Part shown: in pieces, positions 1 through 8,413 of the stretch
Layout of the letters: each line of letters opens with the position of its first letter
Numbering within the stretch: the stretch's first letter is position 1
DNA from: [Clostridium] symbiosum
Lineage (GTDB): Bacteria; Bacillota; Clostridia; Lachnospirales; Lachnospiraceae
Length of the DNA: 64,000 bases
Assembly (NCBI GenBank): GCA_036419695.1
Contig: CP143946.1
Coordinates: 1,076,001 to 1,140,000, forward strand
Direction of reading: 5' to 3'
Position numbers and translations under genes: made by a program
The notes under the pieces: model-generated
What the model was told of the DNA's origin: nothing
The model's database searches: none
The model's input: the letters and a program-made list of their open reading frames with translations, nothing else

Positions 1-335
1 AAGAGGTATATCTGCCAAGTAAGACTTTACTGTATAACCGTGAACTGTTAAGACTTCTGCAGACGGAGAATACACTGCTCTGTACCAGAGTGGCGGCAAA
101 AATGGCCCGTATGAGAAAAGAGAGCAGGGGCCTCCATCTGAGAACGGACTATGAGTATATTGACAATGAAAAATGGCAGGTAAGAATCATGAGCCGTCTG
201 GAAGAGGGACAGGATATTCTTACCACGAGAAAGCCGGTTGTAACAAGAATACCGCTCCGCCCGGCAGAAAAAGTGGACTATGAAACCTTCATTTTGGAGG
301 AAGAACTTGGAATGGCAAACATGGAGGAAAAGTAG
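1..335 (+). CDS. Fumarate reductase/succinate dehydrogenase-like flavoprotein, C-terminal fragment
   Basis: The reading frame is open from the window edge (codon phase starts at base 3), so this is the 3' end of a longer gene. The first in-window start-like codon (GTG at 90) is not the real start. The visible ~110 residues have the helical C-terminal domain typical of FrdA/SdhA/L-aspartate-oxidase flavoproteins, including a stretch reading AKMARMRKESRGLHLRTDY, which matches the conserved 'A..RKESRG.H.R.DYP' region of that family. The stop (333-335) abuts the ATG of the [2Fe-2S] gene, so the two are translationally linked and probably form one redox enzyme. The acceptor (fumarate, another enoate, or something else) cannot be judged because the FAD and active-site part lies outside the window. 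Confidence 0.8.
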   Translation, partial: EVYLPSKTLLYNRELLRLLQTENTLLCTRVAAKMARMRKESRGLHLRTDYEYIDNEKWQVRIMSRLEEGQDILTTRKPVVTRIPLRPAEKVDYETFILEEELGMANMEEK

Positions 336-644
336 ATGAATATAAAAGTATACCGTTTTAATCCGGAAACAGATGCGAGCGCTTATTATGACGAATTCCA
401 TGTGGAGGTGCGGCCGGAGGAAAGAATGACAGTTATGGGACTTCTGGAATATATCGGCAACGAGTTTGACGGAACTTTAAGTTTTTACATGCACAGCGTC
501 TGCGGCCAGGGAATCTGCGGCCGCTGTGCGGTCAAAGTAAATGGAAAAGTATGCCTGGCCTGTAATACGGTGCTTACCGGCGAGGATGTTGTAATAGAGC
601 CGGCCGGTACGAAGGTAGTGAAAGACTTAGTGGTGCAGAGATGA
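336..644 (+). CDS. Small [2Fe-2S] ferredoxin-like iron-sulfur subunit (SdhB/FrdB N-domain only)
   Basis: This 102-residue protein corresponds only to the N-terminal plant-type ferredoxin domain of succinate dehydrogenase/fumarate reductase iron-sulfur subunits. The four cluster ligands are visible as C56, C61, C64 and C76 (CGQGICGRC followed by CLAC). The usual C-terminal domain with the [4Fe-4S] and [3Fe-4S] clusters is absent; a normal SdhB is about 230-250 residues. The gene directly follows the flavoprotein stop and overlaps the downstream CyuA gene by 4 bases (ATGA). A soluble electron-transfer partner of the preceding flavoprotein is the simplest reading. The lack of the second domain means quinone reduction by the standard route is unlikely. 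Confidence 0.8.
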   Translation: MNIKVYRFNPETDASAYYDEFHVEVRPEERMTVMGLLEYIGNEFDGTLSFYMHSVCGQGICGRCAVKVNGKVCLACNTVLTGEDVVIEPAGTKVVKDLVVQR

Positions 645-1933
645 GAAGAGATGATTTGCGGTACAGTGCATATCTGAGAATTATGGAACACGAACTGGTT
701 CCTGCGATGGGCTGCACAGAGCCCATTGCCGTCGCATACTGCGCGGCAAAGGCGAGAGAGATTCTTGGAGGGATGCCTGAAAAAGTCCTGATTGAGGTAA
801 GCGGGAATATTATAAAGAATGTAAAAAGTGCGGTAATACCTGGAACCGGCGGACAGAAAGGGATTGAGGCGGCCGTCGCCGCCGGAATTATAGTTGGAGA
901 AGCGGATAGAAAACTGGAGGTTCTTTCTTTGGCGACGGATTCAGGCACAAGGGAAATTAAAAAATTTTTGGAAAAGGATGTAATCGACGTGCATCCCTCT
1001 TACACAGAACATATTCTGGATATTGCCGTGACGGTTTGGCGGAAAAACCACAGTGCAAAGGTCCGTATTGTGGATGAACATACAAATATTATTTCTGCAG
1101 AAAAAGACGGTGAGACCATAGCAGGTGGGACGCTCAGGGAGACAAGCCACCTCTTGGCAGAATCGGCGGGACAGGGGGATTATTCTCTTCTTACGGTGAA
1201 TGGTATTTATGATTTTGCCTGTTCCGTAGCGGCGGATGACGTCAGGGAAGTACTGAGACGTCAGATTAGCTGCAATCAGGCCATTGCGGAGGAAGGGATG
1301 TCCGGCCGTTACGGAGCGGCTATCGGAAAACTGCTGATTGAAACGTGCGGAAAAGAAGTCAGAACAAGGGCCAGAGCCAGGGCGGCGGCCGCTTCTGATG
1401 CAAGGATGAACGGCTGTGAGCTTCCCGTTGTTATTAATTCCGGAAGCGGTAATCAGGGAATTACGGTAAGTATTCCGGTTATTGAATATGCCGCAGAACT
1501 GGGCGCGGAGGAAGAAGAATGTCTCAGAGCGCTTGTGGTTTCAAATCTCATCACGCTGCATTTAAAATCAGGCATCGGACGGCTGTCCGCCTATTGCGGA
1601 GCCGTGAGTGCGGGAGTAGGAGCCGGAGCCGGGATTGCCTTTCTTCTGACAAAAGAACTGGCAGCTATAGAACATACGGTGATAAATGCACTCGCCATAA
1701 CAAGCGGCATTGTTTGTGACGGGGCAAAATCAAGCTGTGCGGCGAAGATTGCCACGGCTGTCGATGCAGGAATTTTCGGATTTGAAATGTATCAAAATGG
1801 ACGGCAGTTTTATGAAGGCGAGGGGCTTGTAGGAGCCGGAGCCGAAAACACAATACACAATATTGGAATTCTGGGCCGCGAAGGGATGCATGAAACGGAT
1901 AAAAAAATAATCGAGATCATGACCGGGTTTTAA
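641..1933 (+). CDS. cyuA: CyuA/UPF0597-family L-cysteine desulfidase (serine dehydratase alpha-like)
   Basis: The 430-residue protein has the features of the UPF0597/CyuA family: an N-terminal PAMGCTEP motif with C25, GNIIKNVKSAVIPGTGG near residues 70-90, a central INSGSGNQG glycine loop, and a C-terminal GIVCDGAKSSCAAK stretch carrying further cysteines. Family members use an oxygen-sensitive [4Fe-4S] cluster to convert L-cysteine to pyruvate, ammonia and sulfide, and are related to bacterial L-serine dehydratase alpha subunits. The ATG overlaps the stop of the [2Fe-2S] gene, so they are co-translated. The following M20 amidohydrolase and ATC-hydrolase genes suggest a role in cysteine or thiazoline catabolism. 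Use of L-serine or another beta-substituted amino acid remains possible. Confidence 0.8.
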   Translation: MRRDDLRYSAYLRIMEHELVPAMGCTEPIAVAYCAAKAREILGGMPEKVLIEVSGNIIKNVKSAVIPGTGGQKGIEAAVAAGIIVGEADRKLEVLSLATDSGTREIKKFLEKDVIDVHPSYTEHILDIAVTVWRKNHSAKVRIVDEHTNIISAEKDGETIAGGTLRETSHLLAESAGQGDYSLLTVNGIYDFACSVAADDVREVLRRQISCNQAIAEEGMSGRYGAAIGKLLIETCGKEVRTRARARAAAASDARMNGCELPVVINSGSGNQGITVSIPVIEYAAELGAEEEECLRALVVSNLITLHLKSGIGRLSAYCGAVSAGVGAGAGIAFLLTKELAAIEHTVINALAITSGIVCDGAKSSCAAKIATAVDAGIFGFEMYQNGRQFYEGEGLVGAGAENTIHNIGILGREGMHETDKKIIEIMTGF

Positions 1934-2007
1934 TCTCGCTGCTGTAAATGGCGGTATAGATGCACCTTATATGAGGCCGGTAGGGGAGGAAGAAAGGAGC
2001 GTGAACA

Positions 2008-3195
2008 ATGATAGGGCGGTTATTGGAGCAATATTATGGAGAAATTGTGAGGCTGCGTCATGAGCTTCACCGTTTTCCTGAACTGGGGCATCAGGAAGAG
2101 AAAACCACGGAAACAATCCGCAGGTATCTTCAGCAGGCCGGAGTAGAGATACTGGAGTATTCCTTAAGAACAGGAGTTGTTGCCAGAGTCCTGGGTAGGG
2201 TTCCCGGAGAAACACTGGCAATCAGAGAAGATATTGACGCATTACCGATTGAAGAGAATACGAAAAGCACATTTGCCTCAGAACGCAGCGGTATCTCCCA
2301 TGCCTGTGGACATGATGTCCACACGGCAGCGCTGCTTTTGACGGCCAGGGTGTTAAATGAAGTAAAGGACAGATTATGCGGGACACTCCTTCTCATTTTT
2401 CAGCCGGCGGAAGAGACGTGTGACGGAGCGGCGGAAATGCTTGCCGCCGGGGTACTGAAAAAACATCCTGCCGACCAGTTGATCGGACTTCACTGCAGCC
2501 CATCCGTTCCGCTTGGAAAGACGGGGGTTATCTCAGGCATTAATAATGCCGGCTGTGATGTGGTAAGGATAGAAATAAAGGGGAAAGGGGGACATGGGGC
2601 CCATCCGGAGGATTGCATTGACCCAATCATAGCGGCGGGAGTTCTTTTGACACAGATGCAGACACTAATCAGCCGTGAAATCAGCCCATGTGAGTCCGCC
2701 GTTCTAACATTCGGACAGATAGCCGCGGGGACGGCGCCCAACATCATTCCGGAATGCGCGGAGTTATATGGAACGCTGCGTACGCTCAATCCGGAGATTC
2801 GGGCCAGGTTAAAGGCGGCTGTTCCCCGCATGGCGGACGGCTGCTGTAAAAGCATGCGGGCAAGCTGTCTCGTAGAGTTTGAAAGAGGAATGCCTCCTCT
2901 GATTAATGATCCGGAGCTGTCGGATCGCTTTGCCGCTGCTTCTGAGAAAATACTGGGAAAAAATTCGGTTGTACGGCTTTCGGTTCCATCCATGGGCTCA
3001 GATGATTTTTCCTGCCTTTTGGAGCAGTGCAAAAACAGGGGCGGTCAGTTCCTGATCGGAACGCGCGATCAGCAGAAACCGGAGACAGGGATAGGGCTTC
3101 ATAGCGGAGCCAATGTTTTTCCCGATGAGGCGATAGGATATGGGGCTGCCGTGCTTTGCCAATATGCTATGGATACGTTAAAAAGGCAGGAATAA
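2008..3195 (+). CDS. M20-family metallo-amidohydrolase (N-acyl/N-carbamoyl amino acid hydrolase)
   Basis: The 395-residue protein matches the M20D amidohydrolase subfamily (hippurate hydrolase, IAA-amino acid hydrolase, N-acyl-L-amino acid amidohydrolase). Visible landmarks are RHELHRFPELG near the N-terminus, the metal-ligand motif C100-G-H102-D-V-H105, the catalytic PAEE pair at about 135-136, the GGHGAHPEDCIDPI segment of the dimerisation/lid domain at about residue 195, and a C-terminal SMGSDDFS. These enzymes cleave an amide bond to release a free amino acid. The ATG at 2008 has GGAGG-type sequence upstream (1986-1998). With the neighbouring CyuA and ATC-hydrolase genes, N-carbamoyl-L-cysteine is an attractive but unproven substrate. 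Confidence 0.85.
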   Translation: MIGRLLEQYYGEIVRLRHELHRFPELGHQEEKTTETIRRYLQQAGVEILEYSLRTGVVARVLGRVPGETLAIREDIDALPIEENTKSTFASERSGISHACGHDVHTAALLLTARVLNEVKDRLCGTLLLIFQPAEETCDGAAEMLAAGVLKKHPADQLIGLHCSPSVPLGKTGVISGINNAGCDVVRIEIKGKGGHGAHPEDCIDPIIAAGVLLTQMQTLISREISPCESAVLTFGQIAAGTAPNIIPECAELYGTLRTLNPEIRARLKAAVPRMADGCCKSMRASCLVEFERGMPPLINDPELSDRFAAASEKILGKNSVVRLSVPSMGSDDFSCLLEQCKNRGGQFLIGTRDQQKPETGIGLHSGANVFPDEAIGYGAAVLCQYAMDTLKRQE

Positions 3196-3256
3196 AAATT
3201 GGGGTTAAAAAGAGGGCTGAAACAAAAAGAATGGCTCATTGCAGGAGGAAAATGTA

Positions 3257-4159
3257 ATGGAAGAAAAGATGGGAAAACAAATCGGTAATCTCCAGGATTG
3301 TTGGAGCATTCTATATATCAAGCTTGCCAAAGCTTTGGCAGATGCGGATCCCGTGGAGGGGGAAGCGGCCGTACGTGAAGCCGTTCGCCGCTTTGGAAGA
3401 GACAGAGGGGAAAAACTCAGGCTACGTCATGAGAGCTGCGGATTGAAAATCAACCTGGAAAATTTGTTCACCTATTACGATCTTCCCGGCGATCCCAGGT
3501 TCAAAAGAAGAAAAATCCGGTTAAATCCACAGGAGAGACTGTCCGACACCCTGGTTTGTCCCATTGCCCAGCTTTGGAAAGATACCGGGGAACGGGAACT
3601 TGGCCGCGTTTACTGTGAAGAATTTCACCATGCGATGTTTGGAAGTTATGCGAAAAAGGCTCAGATCGATTTGGCGAAAACGTTGACACAGGAGGGAGAT
3701 GACTACTGCTGTTTTGCGGTATATTTAAGACCGGCTAATATGAATCGGGAGGAGAGGAAAGAGGCGTTTGCCGAATTTGATCCGGACTACCGGTTTCCGG
3801 CTGATTTCAGCTACGATGAGGGAACGCATCGGAGCGGTTTTAATATGCTGTGCATCAAACTCGGATATTATCTGGTGCAGCAGGCAATCGAAGTTCTGGG
3901 GGAAGCAGGAAGAGAAGCGGCAGCCAAAGGCCTGAATGATACGGCAGAAGCTTACGCCGGATTTATGAAAGCCGGAAGTCGTGATGTGGGACAGGAACTG
4001 AGTGAAACATTCCTGAAAGAAAACTGTCCTTTGTCTGCTGCTATGAGTGATGATGAGTTGTGGAAAGAATATAATAGCAAAGACGTGACGGAACTGTTTG
4101 AAAAAGAGTTTTACAACCGATTTTCCGTCTTACTGAATATGGAAATACAAAATGGATAA
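3257..4159 (+). CDS. L-2-amino-thiazoline-4-carboxylic acid hydrolase family protein
   Basis: This 300-residue protein shows the pattern I associate with the ATC-hydrolase family (PF14196): a central CEEFHHAMFGSY segment followed by LAKTLTQEGDDYCCFAVY. Characterised members open 2-aminothiazoline-4-carboxylate to N-carbamoyl-L-cysteine. The ATG at 3257 is preferred over the upstream in-frame TTG at 3239 because a perfect AGGAGG (3243-3248) lies 8 bases before it. The gene follows the M20 amidohydrolase by 61 bases on the same strand. Substrate assignment rests on family membership; many members of this family in gut Clostridia have no tested function, and there is no signal peptide. Confidence 0.65.
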   Translation: MEEKMGKQIGNLQDCWSILYIKLAKALADADPVEGEAAVREAVRRFGRDRGEKLRLRHESCGLKINLENLFTYYDLPGDPRFKRRKIRLNPQERLSDTLVCPIAQLWKDTGERELGRVYCEEFHHAMFGSYAKKAQIDLAKTLTQEGDDYCCFAVYLRPANMNREERKEAFAEFDPDYRFPADFSYDEGTHRSGFNMLCIKLGYYLVQQAIEVLGEAGREAAAKGLNDTAEAYAGFMKAGSRDVGQELSETFLKENCPLSAAMSDDELWKEYNSKDVTELFEKEFYNRFSVLLNMEIQNG

Positions 4160-4177
4160 TCGCGTTTTACAATCCGC

Positions 4178-4228
4178 CCGTTCCGTGATAAACTGTCAAA
4201 AGAAGAAAAACAGTTTATTACGGAACGG
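4178..4228 (+). promoter_or_regulatory. Long leader hairpin before the GTPase-nuclease fusion gene
   Basis: Two 19-base arms (4178-4196 and 4210-4228) are complementary at 18 of 19 positions around a 13-base purine-rich loop. The right arm ends 18 bases before the start codon at 4247, so the ribosome binding site sits just outside the stem. No run of T follows, so it is not a standard intrinsic terminator. It could be a translational control element, a processing site, or a protein-binding palindrome at the DNA level. Confidence 0.6.
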
Positions 4229-4246
4229 ACAGGGAGAGTAAAGCAG

Positions 4247-7057
4247 ATGAAGAAACTGGCGGTCGGCATTCTGGCTCATGTGGATGCGGGAAAAACTACA
4301 TTATCGGAAGCAATGCTGTACACGGGCGGAGCCGTCCGAAAGCTGGGAAGAGTGGATAAAGGCGACGCTTTTCTGGATACCTATGAGCTGGAAAAGAAGA
4401 GGGGAATCACCATATTTTCCAAACAGGCCATGCTGCGGTGGGGAGAGATGCAGGTTACACTTTTAGACACCCCGGGGCATGTGGATTTTTCGGCCGAGAT
4501 GGAGCGAACCCTACAGGTGCTGGACTACGCGATTCTGGTAATCAGCGGCACGGCGGGGGTGCAGGGGCACACGCAGACGCTCTGGCGGCTCCTTGCAAGA
4601 TATGGGATTCCCACTTTTCTTTTTGTCAACAAGATGGACCTTGCGGACGGAAGGAAAGAGGATATTTCCCTGGAACTGAACAAGAAGCTGGACGGGAACA
4701 TTGCGGATTTCAGTGAACAGGGAACGGAGAGCTTTTATGAAAATCTGGCCACATGCAGCGAGACGGCGCTTGAGCAGTATCTGGAGAGCGGGCAGATAGC
4801 TCCGGCGGATGTGGCAGAAATGATCCGGGCGCGGGAAGTATTTCCGTGCTTTTTCGGATCGGCGCTCAAGCTGGATGGAATAGAAGAATTTCTAAAAGGC
4901 ATGGAAGATTACATGCTTATGCCGGAATATTCCTCACAGTTTGGCGCCAAGGTATTTAAAATTGCCAGGGATAACCAGGGAAACAGGCTGACCTATATGA
5001 AGATTACGGGAGGCCGTCTGCAGGTAAAAGATTTAATAGATGAGGAAAAAGTCAATCAGATCCGCGTCTATTCGGGTGATAAATTTGAGGCGGTAAAAGA
5101 GGCGGATGCCGGAACGGTCTGTGCGGTGACGGGACCTGCAAAAACTTCGCCCGGAAGAGGAATCGGGATAGAAGCGGCTTCAGCCATGCCGATTCTGGAA
5201 CCTGTCCTCACATACAGGATACAGCTTCCGGAGGAGGTGGACGCCGCCGTCATGCTCCCGAAACTTTTACAGCTCGAAGAGGAGGAGCCGGAGCTTCATA
5301 TCACCTGGCAGGAAGAACAGAAAGAGATCCATGCCCAGATTATGGGGGAAATCCAGATGGAGATCTTAAAGAGCCTGATTGCCGAACGGTTTGGAGTACG
5401 GATTGAGTTTGGCGGACGAAGCATTGTATACAAGGAAACGATTCAGAATACGGTGGAGGGAGTGGGACATTTTGAACCGCTCCGCCACTACGCCGAGGTC
5501 CATTTGTTAATGGAACCGGATGAACCGGGAAGCGGCCTGTCCTTTGCGGCGGCCTGCAGTGAGGATGTGCTGGACCGGAACTGGCAGAGACTGGTGTTGA
5601 CCCACCTGGAGGAAAAAGAGCATAAGGGAGTGCTGACCGGTTCTCCGATAACGGATATGAGGATTACGCTGATGTCGGGGCGCGCCCATCTGAAACACAC
5701 GGAGGGCGGGGATTTCAGGCAGGCGGTTTACCGGGCCGTGCGCCACGGACTGATGCAGGCCGATTCGGTACTTCTGGAGCCGGTTTACGATTTCCGGCTG
5801 GAGGTGCCTGAAAAATTGCTGGGCCGGGCGATGACGGATGTGGAACGGATGCATGGAACATTTGAACCTCCGGCGCTGGAGGGAGAGTATGCGGTCCTCA
5901 CCGGAAATGCCCCGGTGGCCTGTATGGACGGATACCAGCAGGAGGTGACGGCCTATACTGGCGGCCGGGGACACCTGAGCTGTGCGCTTAAGGGATACGC
6001 TCCCTGTCACAATGAAGAGGAAGTGATTGAGGCCATCGGCTACGACGCGGACGGCGACACGGACAACCCGTCCGGTTCCGTATTCTGCGCCCACGGAGCC
6101 GGATTCGTTGTAAACTGGGATGAAGTGGCGGATTATATGCATCTGGAAAGCTGCCTACCCCCCGAAATTGTGGAGAACAATGGGGAACAGCCGCAGTCCG
6201 GTGGAAAAAGAGCGGGAAAGAGGGAAAAAGCCGGTACGGAGACGGAAGAAATGTGGATAGGAACAGATGAGATCGATGCGATCCTTGCCCGCACTTATAA
6301 TGCCAATAAACGCGATAAATCCGGTGCATCCAGGCGACGCTGGGGTGGCCGCGGCAGTTCTTCGTCCGGGTATTCCGGCTATGCGTCTGGAAACCGGACG
6401 CAGTACGGTACGGCCTACGGCAGGGACATGGCGTCCGTGAGTACAGTATCCGGCGGGACCCCGGCGCCCGGGGCATCAGCACCAGCAGGAACCTCGGCAG
6501 CCGGGACTTCCGCAATACGGTCCCATGGAAAAGCGGAGACCAGGGAAGAGTACCTGCTGGTGGACGGATATAATATCATATTTGCGTGGGAGGAATTGCG
6601 GGAGCTGGCCGACCGGAATATGGACAGCGCCAGGGGAAAACTTCTGGACATCCTGTGCAATTACCAGGGCGCCAAAAAGTGCCAGGTGATCGCCGTCTTC
6701 GATGCATACCGTGTGCAGGGGCATGCCACGGAATTCCTGGATTACCACAACATCCATGTCGTTTATACGAAAGAGGCCGAGACGGCGGATCAGTATATCG
6801 AGAAATTTGCCCATGAAAATGCCAGAAAATATCATGTGACGGTGGCTACCTCGGACCGCCTGGAACAGATTATCATACGCGGCCAGGGATGCCGTCTGAT
6901 GTCGGCCAGGGAATTTGAGGAGGAGATAGGCCGGATGAATGAGCAGATTCGCCAGGATTTTGAGGAGAAGAAGACGGGAGAAAAGCAGTATATGACCGAC
7001 TTTATTTCCGAGGAAGTGATGAAGAAGATGAAAGAAGGGATAACGGAAAACGACTGA
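4247..7057 (+). CDS. EF-G/TetM-like ribosomal GTPase fused to a YacP/Rae1-type NYN nuclease domain
   Basis: This is a 936-residue fusion. Residues 1 to ~640 resemble the TetM/TetO branch of EF-G-like factors: G1 AHVDAGKT (10-17), G3 DTPGHVDF, G4 NKMD, then domain II, a domain IV-like region and a GYAPCHNEE-containing C-terminus. Residues ~640-765 form a low-complexity Gly/Ser/Ala/Arg linker. Residues ~768-905 are a YacP-like NYN domain: LLVDGYNII with D773, VIAVFDAY, ETADQYIEKF and VATSDRLEQ, giving the acidic residues expected of a PIN/NYN nuclease. In Bacillus the stand-alone YacP homologue Rae1 cleaves mRNA in the ribosomal A site. The fusion would therefore deliver a nuclease to the ribosome. 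Tetracycline resistance is possible but not shown. It is followed by a terminator, so it is probably monocistronic. Confidence 0.85.
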   Translation: MKKLAVGILAHVDAGKTTLSEAMLYTGGAVRKLGRVDKGDAFLDTYELEKKRGITIFSKQAMLRWGEMQVTLLDTPGHVDFSAEMERTLQVLDYAILVISGTAGVQGHTQTLWRLLARYGIPTFLFVNKMDLADGRKEDISLELNKKLDGNIADFSEQGTESFYENLATCSETALEQYLESGQIAPADVAEMIRAREVFPCFFGSALKLDGIEEFLKGMEDYMLMPEYSSQFGAKVFKIARDNQGNRLTYMKITGGRLQVKDLIDEEKVNQIRVYSGDKFEAVKEADAGTVCAVTGPAKTSPGRGIGIEAASAMPILEPVLTYRIQLPEEVDAAVMLPKLLQLEEEEPELHITWQEEQKEIHAQIMGEIQMEILKSLIAERFGVRIEFGGRSIVYKETIQNTVEGVGHFEPLRHYAEVHLLMEPDEPGSGLSFAAACSEDVLDRNWQRLVLTHLEEKEHKGVLTGSPITDMRITLMSGRAHLKHTEGGDFRQAVYRAVRHGLMQADSVLLEPVYDFRLEVPEKLLGRAMTDVERMHGTFEPPALEGEYAVLTGNAPVACMDGYQQEVTAYTGGRGHLSCALKGYAPCHNEEEVIEAIGYDADGDTDNPSGSVFCAHGAGFVVNWDEVADYMHLESCLPPEIVENNGEQPQSGGKRAGKREKAGTETEEMWIGTDEIDAILARTYNANKRDKSGASRRRWGGRGSSSSGYSGYASGNRTQYGTAYGRDMASVSTVSGGTPAPGASAPAGTSAAGTSAIRSHGKAETREEYLLVDGYNIIFAWEELRELADRNMDSARGKLLDILCNYQGAKKCQVIAVFDAYRVQGHATEFLDYHNIHVVYTKEAETADQYIEKFAHENARKYHVTVATSDRLEQIIIRGQGCRLMSAREFEEEIGRMNEQIRQDFEEKKTGEKQYMTDFISEEVMKKMKEGITEND

Positions 7058-7111
7058 GTTTTCTATCATAATCAGCTAACGCAGAATCTGTTTCCGCCAT
7101 TTTACACAGAC

Positions 7112-7152
7112 GCCCCGGTATAAGACAAAAACTGTCTTATGCCGGGGCCGTT
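7112..7152 (+). terminator. Intrinsic terminator after the GTPase-nuclease gene
   Basis: A 16-bp stem (7112-7127 with 7133-7148, one mismatch) with a 5-base loop is followed by a short CGTTTT run. It lies between the convergent ends of the fusion gene and the XRE regulator. Confidence 0.7.
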
Positions 7153-7231
7153 TTACGCGCCGTAACTGCGTTTTTATTATAACAGTTCTAAATCTATCCT
7201 TTATAATTCCAGATGTGAGCCGGGATATCTT

Positions 7232-7513
7232 TTAAAACCAGGCCTTTGTCCAGTCCACTTTTTTGTGAATCTCTTCGCCGGTGTCTTCAATGACCCGCTC
7301 GATCTCTTTCAAATCTGCGTCAAATTCAATCAGTTCGTCCAAAGATAAATGATACAGGATTGCCAGGCTCTTGGACTGCCGGATGTCGGGCAGCGTCTCG
7401 TCCGTTTCCCATTTGGAAATGGTCTGCCTGCTGACTCCCAATTTTTCCGCCACTTCCTCCTGGGACAGTCCGGACCGTTTCCTTGTGTTAAATAAACTGC
7501 TTCCTAAGTTCAT
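7232..7513 (-). CDS. XRE-family helix-turn-helix transcriptional regulator
   Basis: This is a 93-residue protein with a canonical N-terminal Cro/CI-type HTH (LFNTRKRSGLSQEEVAEKLGVSRQTISKWE, written here as a domain description, at residues ~8-37). A short C-terminal tail (LSLDELIEFDADLKE, then a charged segment) follows. The start at 7513 is chosen because GGAGGT lies 7 bases upstream; the longer frame to 7576 has no such signal. It is transcribed divergently from the DUF305 gene. Target genes are unknown; small stand-alone XRE proteins of this type often regulate their own promoter or an adjacent gene. Confidence 0.85.
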   Translation of the reverse strand: MNLGSSLFNTRKRSGLSQEEVAEKLGVSRQTISKWETDETLPDIRQSKSLAILYHLSLDELIEFDADLKEIERVIEDTGEEIHKKVDWTKAWF

Positions 7514-7771
7514 TAAATTTACCTCCAAATCAAGTATGATATAAGTATAGGGACAGAGGAAAAGAAAGTCTATCAATTATATCTTGAACTTCCGCACTTA
7601 TTCTTAACATGGTTTGAAGGCGCCGATACCCCGGTAAGTGACAAATCTACAACTGTGGATTAGGACAACTCACAATATACTTTTTCCGGTCATAGGATAC
7701 TAAGAGGCAAAGACTGAAAATGACTCCAAAACGTTTTGCGTCTGAGCGGAGCGAAAGGAATTGATAGAAAG

Positions 7772-8341
7772 ATGGCAGGTTACAGTGATTTAAGTATAAA
7801 CACGAAAGCCTATCTGGATTGCTATTACAGTATCCTGAATGAAATGATGGAGCAGATGACGTCTGCTCCTCAGGCTGGCAGCATATCGGGAAATTTTATT
7901 GTACAGATGATGCCGCATCACCGGGCAGCGATTAAAATGTCTGAAAATCTTCTGCGTTACACAACCTATATTTCACTTCAAAATATGGCGCTGAATATCA
8001 TAGCCGAACAGAAAAAAAGCATAGAGAATATGAAAAAGGTATATCCCTGCTGCTGTACGTTAGTTAATAAGCCGGCAGAGCTTCAAAGTTACCGGAGAGA
8101 TAATGAACGCATTCTGCAGAATATGTTCCGGGAAATGAAATCGGCGGTGGTGGATAATAATATCAACGTGTGCTTTATAAGGGAAATGATACCGCACCAC
8201 AAAGGAGCGGTCCTGATGTGTGAAAACATGCTGCGATATCCCGGCTGTCCGGAATTAGTGCCGATACTTGAGGCAATCACCGTATCGCAGAAAAAAGGTA
8301 TTATTCAGATGCAGCAGATGCTCAAAGAAATACGGTTTTGA
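7772..8341 (+). CDS. DUF305 family protein
   Basis: The 189-residue protein contains two copies of the DUF305 signature: QMMPHHRAAI around residues 45-54 and EMIPHHKGAVLM around 138-150. Each sits in a ferritin-like helical repeat. DUF305 proteins are usually exported and linked to metal (copper) handling in other bacteria. This one has no obvious signal peptide or lipobox, and it contains a CCC run at about residue 92, so a cytoplasmic metal-binding role is only a guess. The ATG at 7772 was preferred to the in-frame TTG at 7736 because of an AAAGGA sequence at 7750-7755. An intrinsic terminator follows closely, so it is a single-gene unit. Confidence 0.75.
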   Translation: MAGYSDLSINTKAYLDCYYSILNEMMEQMTSAPQAGSISGNFIVQMMPHHRAAIKMSENLLRYTTYISLQNMALNIIAEQKKSIENMKKVYPCCCTLVNKPAELQSYRRDNERILQNMFREMKSAVVDNNINVCFIREMIPHHKGAVLMCENMLRYPGCPELVPILEAITVSQKKGIIQMQQMLKEIRF

Positions 8342-8383
8342 CGTTTTGCGCACAGGTCACAGGCGCCAATCGAAAAGAATTAT

Positions 8384-8413
8384 GCCGGATAGCAATATCC
8401 GGCTAATTTTATG
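8384..8413 (+). terminator. Intrinsic terminator after the DUF305 gene
   Basis: A perfect 8-bp stem (8384-8391 with 8396-8403) and GCAA loop are followed by TAATTTT, 42 bases after the DUF305 stop. Confidence 0.75.

Noticed and set aside
4247..7057. Plain tetracycline-resistance gene tet(M)
   Set aside because: The N-terminal part is only TetM-like, sequence landmarks differ from canonical Tet(M), and the C-terminal NYN fusion and chromosomal context argue for a housekeeping or rescue role.
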